A DNA stretch of 59,144 nt from an uncultured Chelatococcus sp. (GTDB lineage Bacteria; Pseudomonadota; Alphaproteobacteria; Rhizobiales; Beijerinckiaceae), in the NCBI GenBank assembly GCA_937863995.1, contig CALMIK010000082.1, forward strand, positions 1-59,144, in the 5' to 3' direction. This document shows positions 17,042 through 25,203 of this stretch, in pieces; position 1 is the stretch's first letter; every line of letters begins with the position of its first letter. The translations under genes and the position numbers were made by a program. The notes under the pieces were generated by a model. It ran no database searches, had not been told where the DNA came from, and saw only the letters and a list, made by a program, of their open reading frames with translations.

Positions 17042-18550
17042 ATGATCATTGAGCACAAAGCGCTCTCCGCCGTGATCGAGGCCGACGAGGCGTTGGGCAT
17101 CATCACCGGCATCGCCAGTGCGCCGGCGGTCGACAGGGAGGGCGACAGCTTCGCCCCGGACGCCTTCGACTTCGAACTGCCTGTGCCGATGCTCTTCGGC
17201 CACGACCAGCGCGAGGTCATCGGGAAATGGACGGACGTGGAGGTCACGCCGACCGGGCTGATGGTCGAGGGAAGATTGAACCTCGAAACCGCCAGGGGCC
17301 GAGAGGTTTATGCGCTCCTCAAAAGCGGCGATCTGCGCGGCCTGTCCGTGGGCTTCATCCCGAAAGCCGCCAGCGAAACCAGAACCGGCCGGCGGATCAC
17401 TTCGGCCGACCTTCTCGAAATCAGCATCGTCGCCGTGCCGGCCAATCCGGCGGCGCGAATCCTGTCCGTAAAGGGAGCCAATACCCTGTCAGAAAACGAT
17501 ACTCATGAAGCGCGCATCGAGGCGCTGGAGCTTGCCGCCGCGCGCCCAGCAGTGGCGCAGCCGGCCGCAACCGGTGAGGACGACGGCATCGTCCGCAAGG
17601 CGTTTTTCAGCTACATCCGCCATGGCGAACAGCGCATGCAGCCCGACGAGGTGAAGTCGCTTACCTCCGGCACGTCGGCGGGCCACACGGGCGGCTACCT
17701 CGCCGATCATCAGTTCGAAGCCGAGTTGGTTAAGAATCTGGTCGAGCATTCCCCGATCCGGCAGATTGCCCGCGTCTCCAGTGCGTCGGCTGCCGAGATC
17801 ATCCTGCCTGTCCGCACCGCCGGCACGACGGCGACATGGACCGCCGAATGGGACACTGTCTCCAACCCGGCCGGCCCCCAGGCGCGCACGCCGTCCGATC
17901 CAACCTACAGCCAGAAGAAGTTGACCGTTTTCGAGCTGGCGACGTACACGGAAATTTCCAACGCCCTGCTTGAAGACTCCGTGTTCAAGCTCGAGTCGGA
18001 ACTGGCGCAGGACTTCGCCGAGGCGTTCGGCAAGGCCGAGGGCACGGCGTTTGTGAAGGGCACTGGCTCGGGCCAGCCCGGCGGCTTCCTAACCGACGCA
18101 ACGCTTACCTCCGGCGCCCTGACCACGGCAGGCTCCGGCGCCATCGCCGCAGACGATATCATCTCCCTCACGTACAGCATCCCGTCCGCCTACCGGGCAA
18201 AGGGCACGTTCGTTGCGAACCGCAGCACCATCGCGGCAATCCGCAAGCTGAAGGATACGACTGGTCAGTATCTCTGGCAGCCGGGCTTGCAGGCCGGTGA
18301 ACCCGAGCGCCTGCTTGGCTATCCGCTGGCCGAGGCGCCCGACGTCGACGACGTTGCCGCCGGCAAGTTCCCGCTGGCATTCGGCGATTGGACGCAGGGA
18401 TTTCGTGTCTTCGACAGGCTCAGCCTGTCGGTCCTGCGCGACCCCTACAGCGCCGCCACCAACGGCTTGACCCGCTTCCACGCGCGCCGCCGCGTCGCGG
18501 CCGGTGTGGTCAAGGCGGAGGCGTTGAAACTGTTGAAGGTTAAGGCCTGA
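17042..18550 (+). CDS. Fused prohead protease and HK97-type major capsid protein
   Basis: A 502-residue fusion. Residues 1-150 are a U35-type prohead protease, with probable catalytic His54 (LFGHDQ) and Ser102 (LRGLSVGF). After a linker (about 150-185), residues 190-500 form an HK97-fold major capsid protein with TSAGHTGGYLADHQFEAELV, ELATYTEISNALLEDSVFKL and a C-terminal RFHARRRVAAGVV. In HK97 the protease, delta domain and capsid are separate or only partly joined, so a one-gene fusion implies self-cleavage during maturation. It ends 182 bp before the connector gene. No scaffold gene is seen; the linker may serve as the delta domain. Confidence 0.92.
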   Translation: MIIEHKALSAVIEADEALGIITGIASAPAVDREGDSFAPDAFDFELPVPMLFGHDQREVIGKWTDVEVTPTGLMVEGRLNLETARGREVYALLKSGDLRGLSVGFIPKAASETRTGRRITSADLLEISIVAVPANPAARILSVKGANTLSENDTHEARIEALELAAARPAVAQPAATGEDDGIVRKAFFSYIRHGEQRMQPDEVKSLTSGTSAGHTGGYLADHQFEAELVKNLVEHSPIRQIARVSSASAAEIILPVRTAGTTATWTAEWDTVSNPAGPQARTPSDPTYSQKKLTVFELATYTEISNALLEDSVFKLESELAQDFAEAFGKAEGTAFVKGTGSGQPGGFLTDATLTSGALTTAGSGAIAADDIISLTYSIPSAYRAKGTFVANRSTIAAIRKLKDTTGQYLWQPGLQAGEPERLLGYPLAEAPDVDDVAAGKFPLAFGDWTQGFRVFDRLSLSVLRDPYSAATNGLTRFHARRRVAAGVVKAEALKLLKVKA

Positions 18551-18732
18551 CGGACTCCCGGGGGCGAAAAATGACGGCGCGAGGCTCGCCGGAGAATGGG
18601 AAGTGACCTGCCGGCCCCCGGCGCCTCTCTGCCGGCGTCTATGAACGGTTCAAGGTCACGTAGCCGAGGGGGCGGGTAGCATGCCTTGGGTTGGGCGTGT
18701 CCGCCCCCGATCCCTATTCAGCGAGGAAACCC

Positions 18733-19323
18733 ATGACGATGTATCCGTTCGTTCGCCGCCTATCCGATTTGGACGCACCTGTTCTGCCGGTGACTGTCAA
18801 GGACGCGAAGTCGTTCATGCGCCTGACCCATGATCGTCTGGATATCGAAATCTATCATTCGATCAGGACGGCGGTCCAAAGCCTGACAATGGCCATCGGC
18901 CGCGATCTGCTGTCGACTGGCTGGCGCCTCATGCTCGACCACTTCCCGTGCGGCGCGGCTCCGATCAAGATCAATCGCGGGCCGATCCTGACGGTCGAGC
19001 AGGTAACCTATATCGATCCTGACGGCGAGCATAAAACGTTGCTGCCGGACGTCGACTTCACAGTCATCGGATTGAACGATCTGGACGGCACCATGTTATT
19101 CCCGAAATTGGGAAAGGCGTGGCCGGTGTTCATCCAGCACTACACCACGATAGGCGTCGATTTCTACAGCGGATTCGGCACCATTCCTGCTGAGGTTCCC
19201 GATCCGCTCCGGGCAGCCATTCTGTATCACGTCGCTCATCAATATATGAACATGGGCGATGCTGCCTTCTCGAATGAAGAGTACAACGCCACCGTCCGCA
19301 ACTATAAGGTATGGGCCGCCTGA
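18733..19323 (+). CDS. Phage head-tail connector protein (gp6-like)
   Basis: A 196-residue protein with the helical gp6/DNA-packaging connector pattern: an N-terminal VTVKDAKSFMRLTHDRLDIE, a helix with RTAVQSLTMAIGRDLLSTGW, a beta-rich middle with YIDPDGE, and a C-terminal helix LRAAILYHVAHQYMNMGDA. It should sit below the portal and prepare the head for a tail. The ATG at 18733 has GAGGAAA directly upstream. The stop codon overlaps the next start (TGATG). Confidence 0.82.
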   Translation: MTMYPFVRRLSDLDAPVLPVTVKDAKSFMRLTHDRLDIEIYHSIRTAVQSLTMAIGRDLLSTGWRLMLDHFPCGAAPIKINRGPILTVEQVTYIDPDGEHKTLLPDVDFTVIGLNDLDGTMLFPKLGKAWPVFIQHYTTIGVDFYSGFGTIPAEVPDPLRAAILYHVAHQYMNMGDAAFSNEEYNATVRNYKVWAA

Positions 19324-19697
19324 TGCCATGGAAGCCGCCCAGGCACTGCCCCCGCGGCCATCCGCCCTATACCGGCCCGCGCTGCCCGATCTGCACAGCT
19401 GCGAGCCGCCCGGCAAGCCGCCTCACCAGCGAAGCCGTCAGACCTTCAGCCCGAGAGCGAGGCTATGACAGCAAGTGGGACAAGGCACGCAAGGATTACC
19501 TCGCCGCCCACCCGTCCTGCATCTCATGTGGCGTGCCGGCGACCGTTGTCGACCACAAGGTTCCGCACAAGGGCGACCGGAAACTCTTCTGGTCGCGATC
19601 GAACTGGCAGCCGCTCTGCCGAGCCTGCCATGGCCGCAAGACGGTTCGCGAGGATGGCGGTTTCGGCAACAAGGTGACGCGCAACGATGCCCCGTAG
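19323..19697 (+). CDS. HNH endonuclease of the packaging module
   Basis: A 124-residue protein. N-terminal zinc-type cysteines (CPRGHPPYTGPRCPIC) are followed by the HNH core CISCGVPATVVDHKVPHKGD ... NWQPLCRACHGRKT. In HK97-type phages an HNH nuclease next to the terminase is required with it for cos cleavage. The start chosen overlaps the connector stop as TGATG; an ATG at 19311 is also in frame. A putative cos site and then terS follow. Confidence 0.88.
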   Translation: MPWKPPRHCPRGHPPYTGPRCPICTAASRPASRLTSEAVRPSARERGYDSKWDKARKDYLAAHPSCISCGVPATVVDHKVPHKGDRKLFWSRSNWQPLCRACHGRKTVREDGGFGNKVTRNDAP

Positions 19698-19770
19698 ATG
19701 GCTACAGGAGCCCGTGCAGCGGCATTGGAGCGCGGAGGGTGCTCCCCCCCCATGACACGAACCGGAAGGA

Positions 19771-19837
19771 AGGCAGGGGGAGGGGTCAATCTCTGCCACG
19801 GCGCTCGGGGGACCGGCGGGGGGAGTGTTGCGCGCAA
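19771..19837 (+). other. Putative cos site
   Basis: This noncoding stretch lies between the HNH and small terminase genes. It has G-runs, then GGGGTCAATCTCTG, then CGGGGGACCGGCGGGGGG and TTGCGCGCAA. I recall the same order of motifs (GGTCAA-TCTC, GGGGACCG, GCGCGCAA) at this location in HK97-like cos phages. If correct, the element is packaged by cohesive ends. The exact nick position is not claimed. Confidence 0.5.
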
Positions 19838-19886
19838 TACCTTGGAATTGAGGATTTTTCGGTTTTGACGGTGATGGGAGGCTGAC

Positions 19887-20309
19887 ATGCGTGGTCGGAA
19901 AAAGAGCCTCGCGCTTGTCGTGAGTAACACGGGTGCAGCTGGCACGCAACGCAAATGCCCGTCGGCGCCGTCGTGGCTGTCGACTGCGGCGAAGGCTGAA
20001 TGGAGGCGCGCCGCTCCCGATCTGCTCGAGCGGGGCCTGTTGGAGAATGCGACCGTGGCGATGTTGGAGGCGTATTGTATCGCCGCCGGCACCGTGCGCG
20101 AGCTGGAAGCGGTCATGGCGGAGGAAGGCCGCACGATCCTCGTCGACGGCAAGGTCAAGACGCACCCTGCGTTCCGGATGCAGGGCGCGGCCATGCGCGA
20201 GGCGCGGCTGCTGGCGGCCGAGCTGGGGCTGACACCGCATCGCCGGGACGCGGCGCCGCCCGCTGCCAGCGCTCCGGACGAGGGGTGGGATGACGATCTT
20301 CTCGCCTGA
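19887..20309 (+). CDS. terS: Small terminase subunit (P27 family)
   Basis: A 140-residue protein with the P27-type pattern: an N-terminal basic tail (MRGRKKSLALVV), PSWLSTAAKAEWRRAAPDLL, then helices with LEAYCIAAGTVRELE and a C-terminal HPAFRMQGAAMREARLLAAE. It recognises the packaging site and loads TerL. GGGAGG lies close before the ATG. The end overlaps the terL start by 20 bp. Confidence 0.9.
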   Translation: MRGRKKSLALVVSNTGAAGTQRKCPSAPSWLSTAAKAEWRRAAPDLLERGLLENATVAMLEAYCIAAGTVRELEAVMAEEGRTILVDGKVKTHPAFRMQGAAMREARLLAAELGLTPHRRDAAPPAASAPDEGWDDDLLA

Positions 20310-21858
20310 TCCCGCGCTATATCCCGATCCCGCCGGCCGAGCCGATCGCATTTGCCGCTTCGTGCGCAAGCTGCGGCTCTGGGAAGGCGACTTCGCCGGC
20401 AGACGGTTCCACCTTCATCGGTTTCAGGAATCGATCATCCGGCGCATCTACGGTCCCGTGGATGACGCTGGCAACCAGCTCGTGCGCATTGCCTGCATCT
20501 GGATCCCCCGCGGCAACGCGAAGACGACGCTGGCGTCCGCGCTGGCGCTGGCCCACTTCATGGGGCCGGAGGCCGAGGCCGGCGGACAGGTGGTCATGGC
20601 CGCCGCGGATGCCGAGAATGCCGGCATTGCCTTCAATAGCTCATGGCAGATGGTTTTGCAGGATCGTGCCCTGGCGCGCAGCGTGCGTGCCGTCGAGAGC
20701 CGCAAGCGGATGTACCATCCTGGCACGAAAGGCACCCTGAAGGCGATCTCGTCGGAGGCCTATTCGAAGCACGGGTTGAACGTGTCGTTCTTCCTCGCAG
20801 ACGAGGTCCACAGCTGGCACCCGGCCGAGGGCCGCAAGCTGTTCAAAACCGTTACAGATTCGATGGTGAAGCGCTCCCATCCGCTCACCGTCATCATCTC
20901 GACTGCCGGCGCTGGCCAGGGTGGACTTGCCTGGGACTTGTGGCAGTACAGCCATAAGGTGGCGTCCGGCGAGGTCGATGATCCCTCTTTCGCCCCGGTG
21001 ATCTTCGCGGCCGATCCTGAATGCGACTGGCGCGACGAGGATCAGTGGCACAAGGCGTCTCCGGCAATCGAAGCCGGATTTTGCTCGATCGAGGAAATGC
21101 GGACGAAGGCGCGGCGCATCCAGCACTTCCCTGCCGAGATTGCCGACTTCCGGCGCTTCCATTTGAACCAGTGGCAGGAAGCGACGGCCAATCCATGGTT
21201 GCCGCTGGAGGTGTACGACAAGGCCGAGCCGATGACGCCGGTTGACGAGCTGCTGGGTCGGGACTGCTTCGTCGGTGTTGACCTGTCGAGCGTCGAGGAT
21301 CTGACGGCCGTGGTGGCGGTGTTCGCTGTCGAGGACGATGGCACCGGCCGACGGTATGACGTGCTGCCGATGTTCTTCCTTCCGGAAGCGAACCTTGCGG
21401 CAAAATCGGACAAGGATCAGGCGGATTATCTGCGGTGGAGCGAGGCCGGTCTGTTGCGGCTCACCGAAGGAAACTCGATCTCGCATGCCGACGTCATCGC
21501 CTACATCCACGAGCTGGCCGAGACGTACGCCGTGCGGGAAGTGGCGATCGACCGCTGGAACTCGACCGCGGTGACGACGGCGCTGCAAGAGAGCGATATC
21601 ACCGTCAACCAGTTCGGCCAGGGCTTCGCCTCGATGAGTGCGCCGGTGAAGGAGCTGAAACGGGCGATCCTGTCCGGCCACTTTCGCCACGGTGGCAGTC
21701 CGGTGCTTCGGTACTGCTTCGGAAACGTGGTCACGGAAAAAGACGCGGCCGAGAACGAGAAATTCACGAAGGCCAAGGCGCTGGGGCGGATTGATGGCGC
21801 AGTCGCGGCCGTCATGGCGATCGGGCGGATCATCGCCGGCGAGGCCGAGCCTCGGTAA
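20290..21858 (+). CDS. terL: Large terminase subunit (packaging ATPase and nuclease)
   Basis: A 522-residue TerL of the HK97 type. The ATPase domain has Walker A at residues 73-80 (PRGNAKTT) and Walker B with catalytic Glu172 (FFLADEVHSW). The RNase H-like nuclease domain starts near residue 325 with VGVDLSSVEDLT and includes VAIDRWNST and ALGRIDGAVAAVMAIG near the end. The length is normal and no key residue is missing. It overlaps terS and is followed by the gpW-like gene, with a 14-codon ATG ORF in the 44-bp gap. Confidence 0.95.
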   Translation: MTIFSPDPALYPDPAGRADRICRFVRKLRLWEGDFAGRRFHLHRFQESIIRRIYGPVDDAGNQLVRIACIWIPRGNAKTTLASALALAHFMGPEAEAGGQVVMAAADAENAGIAFNSSWQMVLQDRALARSVRAVESRKRMYHPGTKGTLKAISSEAYSKHGLNVSFFLADEVHSWHPAEGRKLFKTVTDSMVKRSHPLTVIISTAGAGQGGLAWDLWQYSHKVASGEVDDPSFAPVIFAADPECDWRDEDQWHKASPAIEAGFCSIEEMRTKARRIQHFPAEIADFRRFHLNQWQEATANPWLPLEVYDKAEPMTPVDELLGRDCFVGVDLSSVEDLTAVVAVFAVEDDGTGRRYDVLPMFFLPEANLAAKSDKDQADYLRWSEAGLLRLTEGNSISHADVIAYIHELAETYAVREVAIDRWNSTAVTTALQESDITVNQFGQGFASMSAPVKELKRAILSGHFRHGGSPVLRYCFGNVVTEKDAAENEKFTKAKALGRIDGAVAAVMAIGRIIAGEAEPR

Positions 21859-21902
21859 ATGTTCGAGCGCGACGACATTGACCTTGCGGCGCTGGTGATC
21901 TG

Positions 21903-22145
21903 ATGGTCGTGATCGGTCCCCGTCGGAACACGCTCGCCCGCCTCGATGACCTGAAGGCTACCCGCGCCGCCCTGCTGCTTGCCACCATGGACGGCCAGTC
22001 GCGCATCTTCATTCCCTACCGCGGCAGGGTGCGAGCGATCGACGTGCCGGTTGGTGATGAGCTGGCTGCGACCATCGAGGCGCTTGACCGGGAAATCGCG
22101 CTGGCCGAGCGGCGACCGAAGGCGAAGTGCCAAAGGCATTGGTAA
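21903..22145 (+). CDS. gpW-like head-tail joining protein
   Basis: An 80-residue helical protein. A first helix (RLDDLKATRAALLLATMDG), a short beta pair (RVRAIDVPVG) and a second helix (ELAATIEALDREIALAERR) follow the gpW/gpFII-like joiner pattern common in HK97-type phages. It lies just after terL, where such a gene is expected. The call is by pattern. Confidence 0.55.
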   Translation: MVVIGPRRNTLARLDDLKATRAALLLATMDGQSRIFIPYRGRVRAIDVPVGDELAATIEALDREIALAERRPKAKCQRHW

Positions 22146-22199
22146 TACCCCAACTCCCGCACCCCCTTAAGGTAAGGGCATATCTACCATAGCGTCGCA

Positions 22200-22367
22200 G
22201 TGAAGCAATGGTCTCTCGCTGTGGCGCACAACGGCACCTGCACCAGATTGAAGAAGCTCAACCTGACCTACGAGAACCGGACGTTCTCCGGCCCGGTGGA
22301 TGCTGCAATCGTGGTCGACCTGAAGTCGAAGGTGATCGCCGCCGATGGAGCGTTCATCACGGAGTGA
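22200..22367 (+). CDS. Possible small ORF, 55 residues, or remnant
   Basis: A GTG-started frame (start VKQWSLAVAHNGTC, end DGAFITE) lies between the gpW-like gene and the Panacea gene. Codon choice looks plausible, but there is no good ribosome binding site. It could be the remnant of a longer phage gene. The rest of this 460-bp gap holds a promoter-operator and a hairpin listed separately. Confidence 0.25.
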   Translation: MKQWSLAVAHNGTCTRLKKLNLTYENRTFSGPVDAAIVVDLKSKVIAADGAFITE

Positions 22368-22490
22368 TGCGCGAATGAGGTTCCGACAAAATTCCTCGCA
22401 AGCCGTTTAGGCATTGTCTTGTCTGTAGTTCATAGTCCGCAGTCGTTGCGATATGTGTCTCGTGGTCAGTGACGCAGGCATGCAAATTTC

Positions 22491-22519
22491 TTGACATTTT
22501 AACGCATATGCAATATGCA
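22491..22519 (+). promoter_or_regulatory. Promoter with overlapping inverted-repeat operator for the Panacea pair
   Basis: TTGACA at 22491-22496 is followed after 17 bp by TATGCA at 22514-22519. A perfect inverted repeat, GCATAT-GCA-ATATGC (22504-22518), overlaps the spacer and the -10 box. This is the typical layout of autoregulated toxin-antitoxin operons. Confidence 0.45.
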
Positions 22520-22532
22520 GATATTAATAATA

Positions 22533-22576
22533 CCCGCCACGCCTCTCCACGATGCGCACCTTGGCGGGTTGCTTTT
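22533..22576 (+). terminator. Terminator- or attenuator-like hairpin before the Panacea gene
   Basis: CCCGCCA (22533-22539) pairs with TGGCGGG (22562-22568) and is followed by TTGCTTTT. The loop is long (22 nt). It lies downstream of the proposed promoter, so it would act as an attenuator rather than as the end of the head operon. Confidence 0.3.
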
Positions 22577-22606
22577 ATCGAGCGATAATCAGGCTATGCG
22601 ACGCTC

Positions 22607-23179
22607 ATGACCTATGAACCAAAAAAAGCAGCGCAACTGATCGCTTATCTGATCCTTAAGGCCGGCGGGCAATCGCTCAACGTCCTGAAGGCGGTCAAAC
22701 TTGTCTATTTGGTGGATCGGGAAAGCATCAAGAAATTTGGCTTTCCGGTTCTCGACGAGAAGCGTTGCTCCCTTCCGCATGGGCCGGTCAACTCACTGAC
22801 CTACAGCTATATTGCCGGAGATTATAATCCGGATGAATGCGGCTGGTCTGATTTTCTCCGTGACCGCGAGAACCACAACATCGCTCTCGCCGATCCTCGC
22901 TTGACCTCCGACGACTTGGACGAGTTGAGCGAGGCAGATGTCGCCTGCGCTGACGCCGTTTGGGAGCGTTTCGGCCATATGAACCAATGGCAGCTACGCG
23001 ATTGGACCCATGATCCACGTAATGTGCCCGAATGGGAGGACCCCAAGGGCGGATCAACGGAGATTCCGTTGCAAAGGATTCTCCACGCGGTCGGCGTCGA
23101 GAACGCGGAAGACTTCCTCGACGTGAGCAGAAGCCTTCAAGCGATTGATCGCGCATTCGAGAAGGCGCGGGTTCATTAA
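22607..23179 (+). CDS. Panacea-domain (DUF4065/SocA-like) antitoxin candidate
   Basis: A 190-residue protein of the Panacea family: MTYEPKKAAQLIAYLILKAG, LKAVKLVYLVDRESIKKFG, LPHGPVNSLTYSYIAG and a C-terminal acidic helical part. Panacea proteins are antitoxins that pair with many unrelated small toxins, often on phages and satellites. The next gene starts immediately after its stop (TAA then GTG) and is the presumed toxin. An inverted repeat in the upstream promoter suggests autoregulation. Base composition is a little lower in GC than the head genes. Confidence 0.85.
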   Translation: MTYEPKKAAQLIAYLILKAGGQSLNVLKAVKLVYLVDRESIKKFGFPVLDEKRCSLPHGPVNSLTYSYIAGDYNPDECGWSDFLRDRENHNIALADPRLTSDDLDELSEADVACADAVWERFGHMNQWQLRDWTHDPRNVPEWEDPKGGSTEIPLQRILHAVGVENAEDFLDVSRSLQAIDRAFEKARVH

Positions 23180-23560
23180 GTGGTTGCCAAGGCCGGGACA
23201 CTGCTTATTCCGTCCGGGCCGGCGAACGACCCCGCTAGGCGCCACCTCCACGTTGTGTGCACAGACCCGTGCAAGAATGGCAACCAAGTCATCGTTTCAA
23301 TCACGACATGGACGAACGACCTTTGTGACGGCACCTGCATCATGCAGGCTCACGAACATGAGTGGCTTACGCATCAGTCATACATTCTCTACCGGAAAGC
23401 ACGCATCGAAGCTGCAGCAACGCTTGAGAACGGTGTCCGGCTGGGAATTTTTGAGCAACAAGCCCCGATGAACGGCCAAACGTTCCTCCGCATAAAAAAC
23501 GGCATATGTCGAAGCATTCAGACGCCGCGCAAGGTGAAGCTTTATTGCGGTTGCAACTAA
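23180..23560 (+). CDS. Putative toxin partner of the Panacea protein
   Basis: A 126-residue protein starting with GTG directly after the antitoxin stop. It opens with strand-rich sequence (GTLLIPSGPANDPARRHLHV, NGNQVIVSITTWTNDLCDGT) and ends with VKLYCGCN. The order of strands recalls a PemK/MazF-type SH3 fold, but I see no diagnostic residue. The toxin role is inferred from its position. It could also be a second immunity or accessory protein. Confidence 0.5.
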   Translation: MVAKAGTLLIPSGPANDPARRHLHVVCTDPCKNGNQVIVSITTWTNDLCDGTCIMQAHEHEWLTHQSYILYRKARIEAAATLENGVRLGIFEQQAPMNGQTFLRIKNGICRSIQTPRKVKLYCGCN

Positions 23561-23629
23561 CCCTGTCATTCCTGCGACAACCGCCAAGCGACGAATAGCG
23601 CCGCGCCGGCAAGGAAGGCGATGACCGTT

Positions 23630-24286
23630 TCATTCGTGATCGGCATCCTGCTCACTCATCCATGCCAAAAATTGCGCCTTCTCCTCAATCGTGGCTCTCT
23701 TCCAACTTCGTTTCAAAAATTTCAGCTGGGATATTTTCTTCTCCCCGTCTATCACGGTGTACTGCACTCCCGCCCGTTGCAACGCCATTTTCTCTCCCAG
23801 AAAATCGATGAATTCCCGAACATTGTCAGTTGTATGCTGATGAATGCTCTCATTCAGAGAGGTCAGGGTTTCTATAGCCTGTGATGGGAGCGGAAGATTG
23901 AGATGATAATTGGTGGGGTATCGAAAATCATCATCACTATTCATATTGGCGATCCAGCCAATTATATATCCAAGTCCGTCGGTGGAATTCAAGCCGTGCG
24001 CCATGCACTCGTCGTATAGTTTTATTATATCATGGCTGAATTTATCTCTAAGGACGATCCCAGTGTATCCATTGAAGGCAAGATATGATTTTAAATTCAA
24101 TTCTATAGAATGGAACATCAAATAGTATCCCGGGTAGGCGTTCTTTGTATCATTATCCTTCAATAGGAGGACTGCTGCATTAAAATATTTTAATGCTCTA
24201 GCCCGCAACTCTCCTGAGAGGACTTTCGGAGGACGCTGCACTCCCTGTAGAGGTTCACTGGTCGGGAAGTCATCCTGGTTAGTCAT
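23630..24286 (-). CDS. HEPN-like helical protein, possible defence or interference RNase
   Basis: A 218-residue helical protein. It has the HEPN-like pattern LRARALKYFNAAVLLLK ... YYLMFHSIELNLKSYLAFNG, followed by Arg80-x4-His85 in RDKFSH, which fits the Rx4-6H motif of HEPN RNases. The second half is helical without recognised motifs. The ATG at 24286 has AGGGAG upstream. The gene is clearly AT-richer than its neighbours and is on the opposite strand to the Panacea pair, like a moron or defence cargo gene. Catalytic activity is unproven. Confidence 0.5.
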   Translation of the reverse strand: MTNQDDFPTSEPLQGVQRPPKVLSGELRARALKYFNAAVLLLKDNDTKNAYPGYYLMFHSIELNLKSYLAFNGYTGIVLRDKFSHDIIKLYDECMAHGLNSTDGLGYIIGWIANMNSDDDFRYPTNYHLNLPLPSQAIETLTSLNESIHQHTTDNVREFIDFLGEKMALQRAGVQYTVIDGEKKISQLKFLKRSWKRATIEEKAQFLAWMSEQDADHE

Positions 24287-24342
24287 CCCTGCCGCTCCCT
24301 GAGCCTCACCCCCGGCCCGCTGCCGTTCTGGTCGATGAATGG

Positions 24343-24621
24343 TTACCTCGGTCCCGCGGACGGGCGATAAACACCAGAGCATCGGCGGGGAAGGCAGCGA
24401 TATCTTCGAAGGTAGCGAGCGCGGGACTTACGCCCCGGGTGGATGAACGAAAAATCGTCGTCATATTCGGCGTGAGCGAAGTAGTCCAGAAGACGCTCTC
24501 CTTCCGGTGAATCGAAATCGAGATTCTTGCAACCTGGCTCCGCGAGCAGCGCGCCGATGACCTGATAGGCTTGGCCGATCTTATATTCCAGTTCTTCTAT
24601 CCGCTTCTTGTCGTCGCTCAT
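24343..24621 (-). CDS. Hypothetical small protein coupled to the AlpA gene
   Basis: A 92-residue protein. The N-terminal helix MSDDKKRIEELEYKIGQAYQ looks like a coiled coil. The middle contains DSPEGERLLDYFAHAEYDDD and the C-terminus is Arg-rich. Its ATG overlaps the stop of the AlpA-like gene (ATGA), so it belongs to the leftward regulatory operon. Function unknown. Confidence 0.55.
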   Translation of the reverse strand: MSDDKKRIEELEYKIGQAYQVIGALLAEPGCKNLDFDSPEGERLLDYFAHAEYDDDFSFIHPGRKSRARYLRRYRCLPRRCSGVYRPSAGPR

Positions 24622-24848
24622 TTCGCCTGTTCCTTCCGTAGCCGTACCTCAGGCGTCAAGCTCTGCATCCACTGAATCAGGTCGCTCCGCCGCCAGCGCG
24701 ACATCCCGCCGGAGAGTCTAACTGGCGCCGGAAACTCGCCATCCGCAACCTTACGATAGATCGTGGACGTGCCCATGCCGACGATCTCCTTGACCTCGGT
24801 TATCTTAAGCAGCCGGTCCATTTCATCGATCCGCTGTTTATCCGTCAT
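24618..24848 (-). CDS. alpA: AlpA-family DNA-binding regulator (excisionase-like)
   Basis: A 76-residue winged-HTH protein: LLKITEVKEIVGMGTSTIYR, then KVADGEFPAPVRLSGGMSRW and RSDLIQWMQ. AlpA-type proteins activate excision or satellite genes, and an AlpA homologue is the usual master activator in Gram-negative PICIs. It overlaps both neighbours by 4 bp, in an operon order XRE, AlpA, hypothetical. Confidence 0.88.
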   Translation of the reverse strand: MTDKQRIDEMDRLLKITEVKEIVGMGTSTIYRKVADGEFPAPVRLSGGMSRWRRSDLIQWMQSLTPEVRLRKEQAK

Positions 24849-25087
24849 TCCGGCCGATCCTTCCGCAATCGCACGCCGGGGCCTTCGCCATTTTCCTCGA
24901 CGAAGATCACGCCGGCCGCTTCGAGGGCGGCGCGGATGGCGGCGAGGTTATTGATAGATGGCACCCTACGACCCTTCTCAAAATCGCGGATCGTGCTTTC
25001 GCTCAAATTGGAGCGACCGGCAAGCTCGATCTGCGACCAGTCGAGCAACCCCCTTGCGGCTCGCGATTGCGCGGGCGTCAAACTCAT
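24845..25087 (-). CDS. XRE-family HTH repressor
   Basis: An 80-residue Cro/CI-type HTH protein (SRAARGLLDWSQIELAGRSN, LSESTIRDFEKGRRVPS), then NLAAIRAALEAAGVIFVEE. The ATG at 25087 follows GGAGGG. It is the first gene of the leftward operon, facing the rightward small-ORF operon, so it is the likely lysogeny-type repressor of the island. Confidence 0.88.
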   Translation of the reverse strand: MSLTPAQSRAARGLLDWSQIELAGRSNLSESTIRDFEKGRRVPSINNLAAIRAALEAAGVIFVEENGEGPGVRLRKDRPE

Positions 25088-25203
25088 ATAACCCTCCATT
25101 TCAATGAATATCATTTATCACAAACGATAACCGTTGACACGCGTTTGTTTTTGCGGTTTACGTTGATTGTTGACGTTTTTCGTTGAAACAGGAGCAATCA
25201 ACA
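25088..25203. promoter_or_regulatory. Divergent control region of the island
   Basis: This region lies between the XRE repressor and the rightward small-ORF operon. It carries TTGACA at 25134-25139 and several CGTTGA-type repeats between 25133 and 25186, likely repressor sites. It is AT-richer than the flanking genes. A ribosome binding site (CAGGAG) lies before the 36-residue ORF. Confidence 0.45.
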
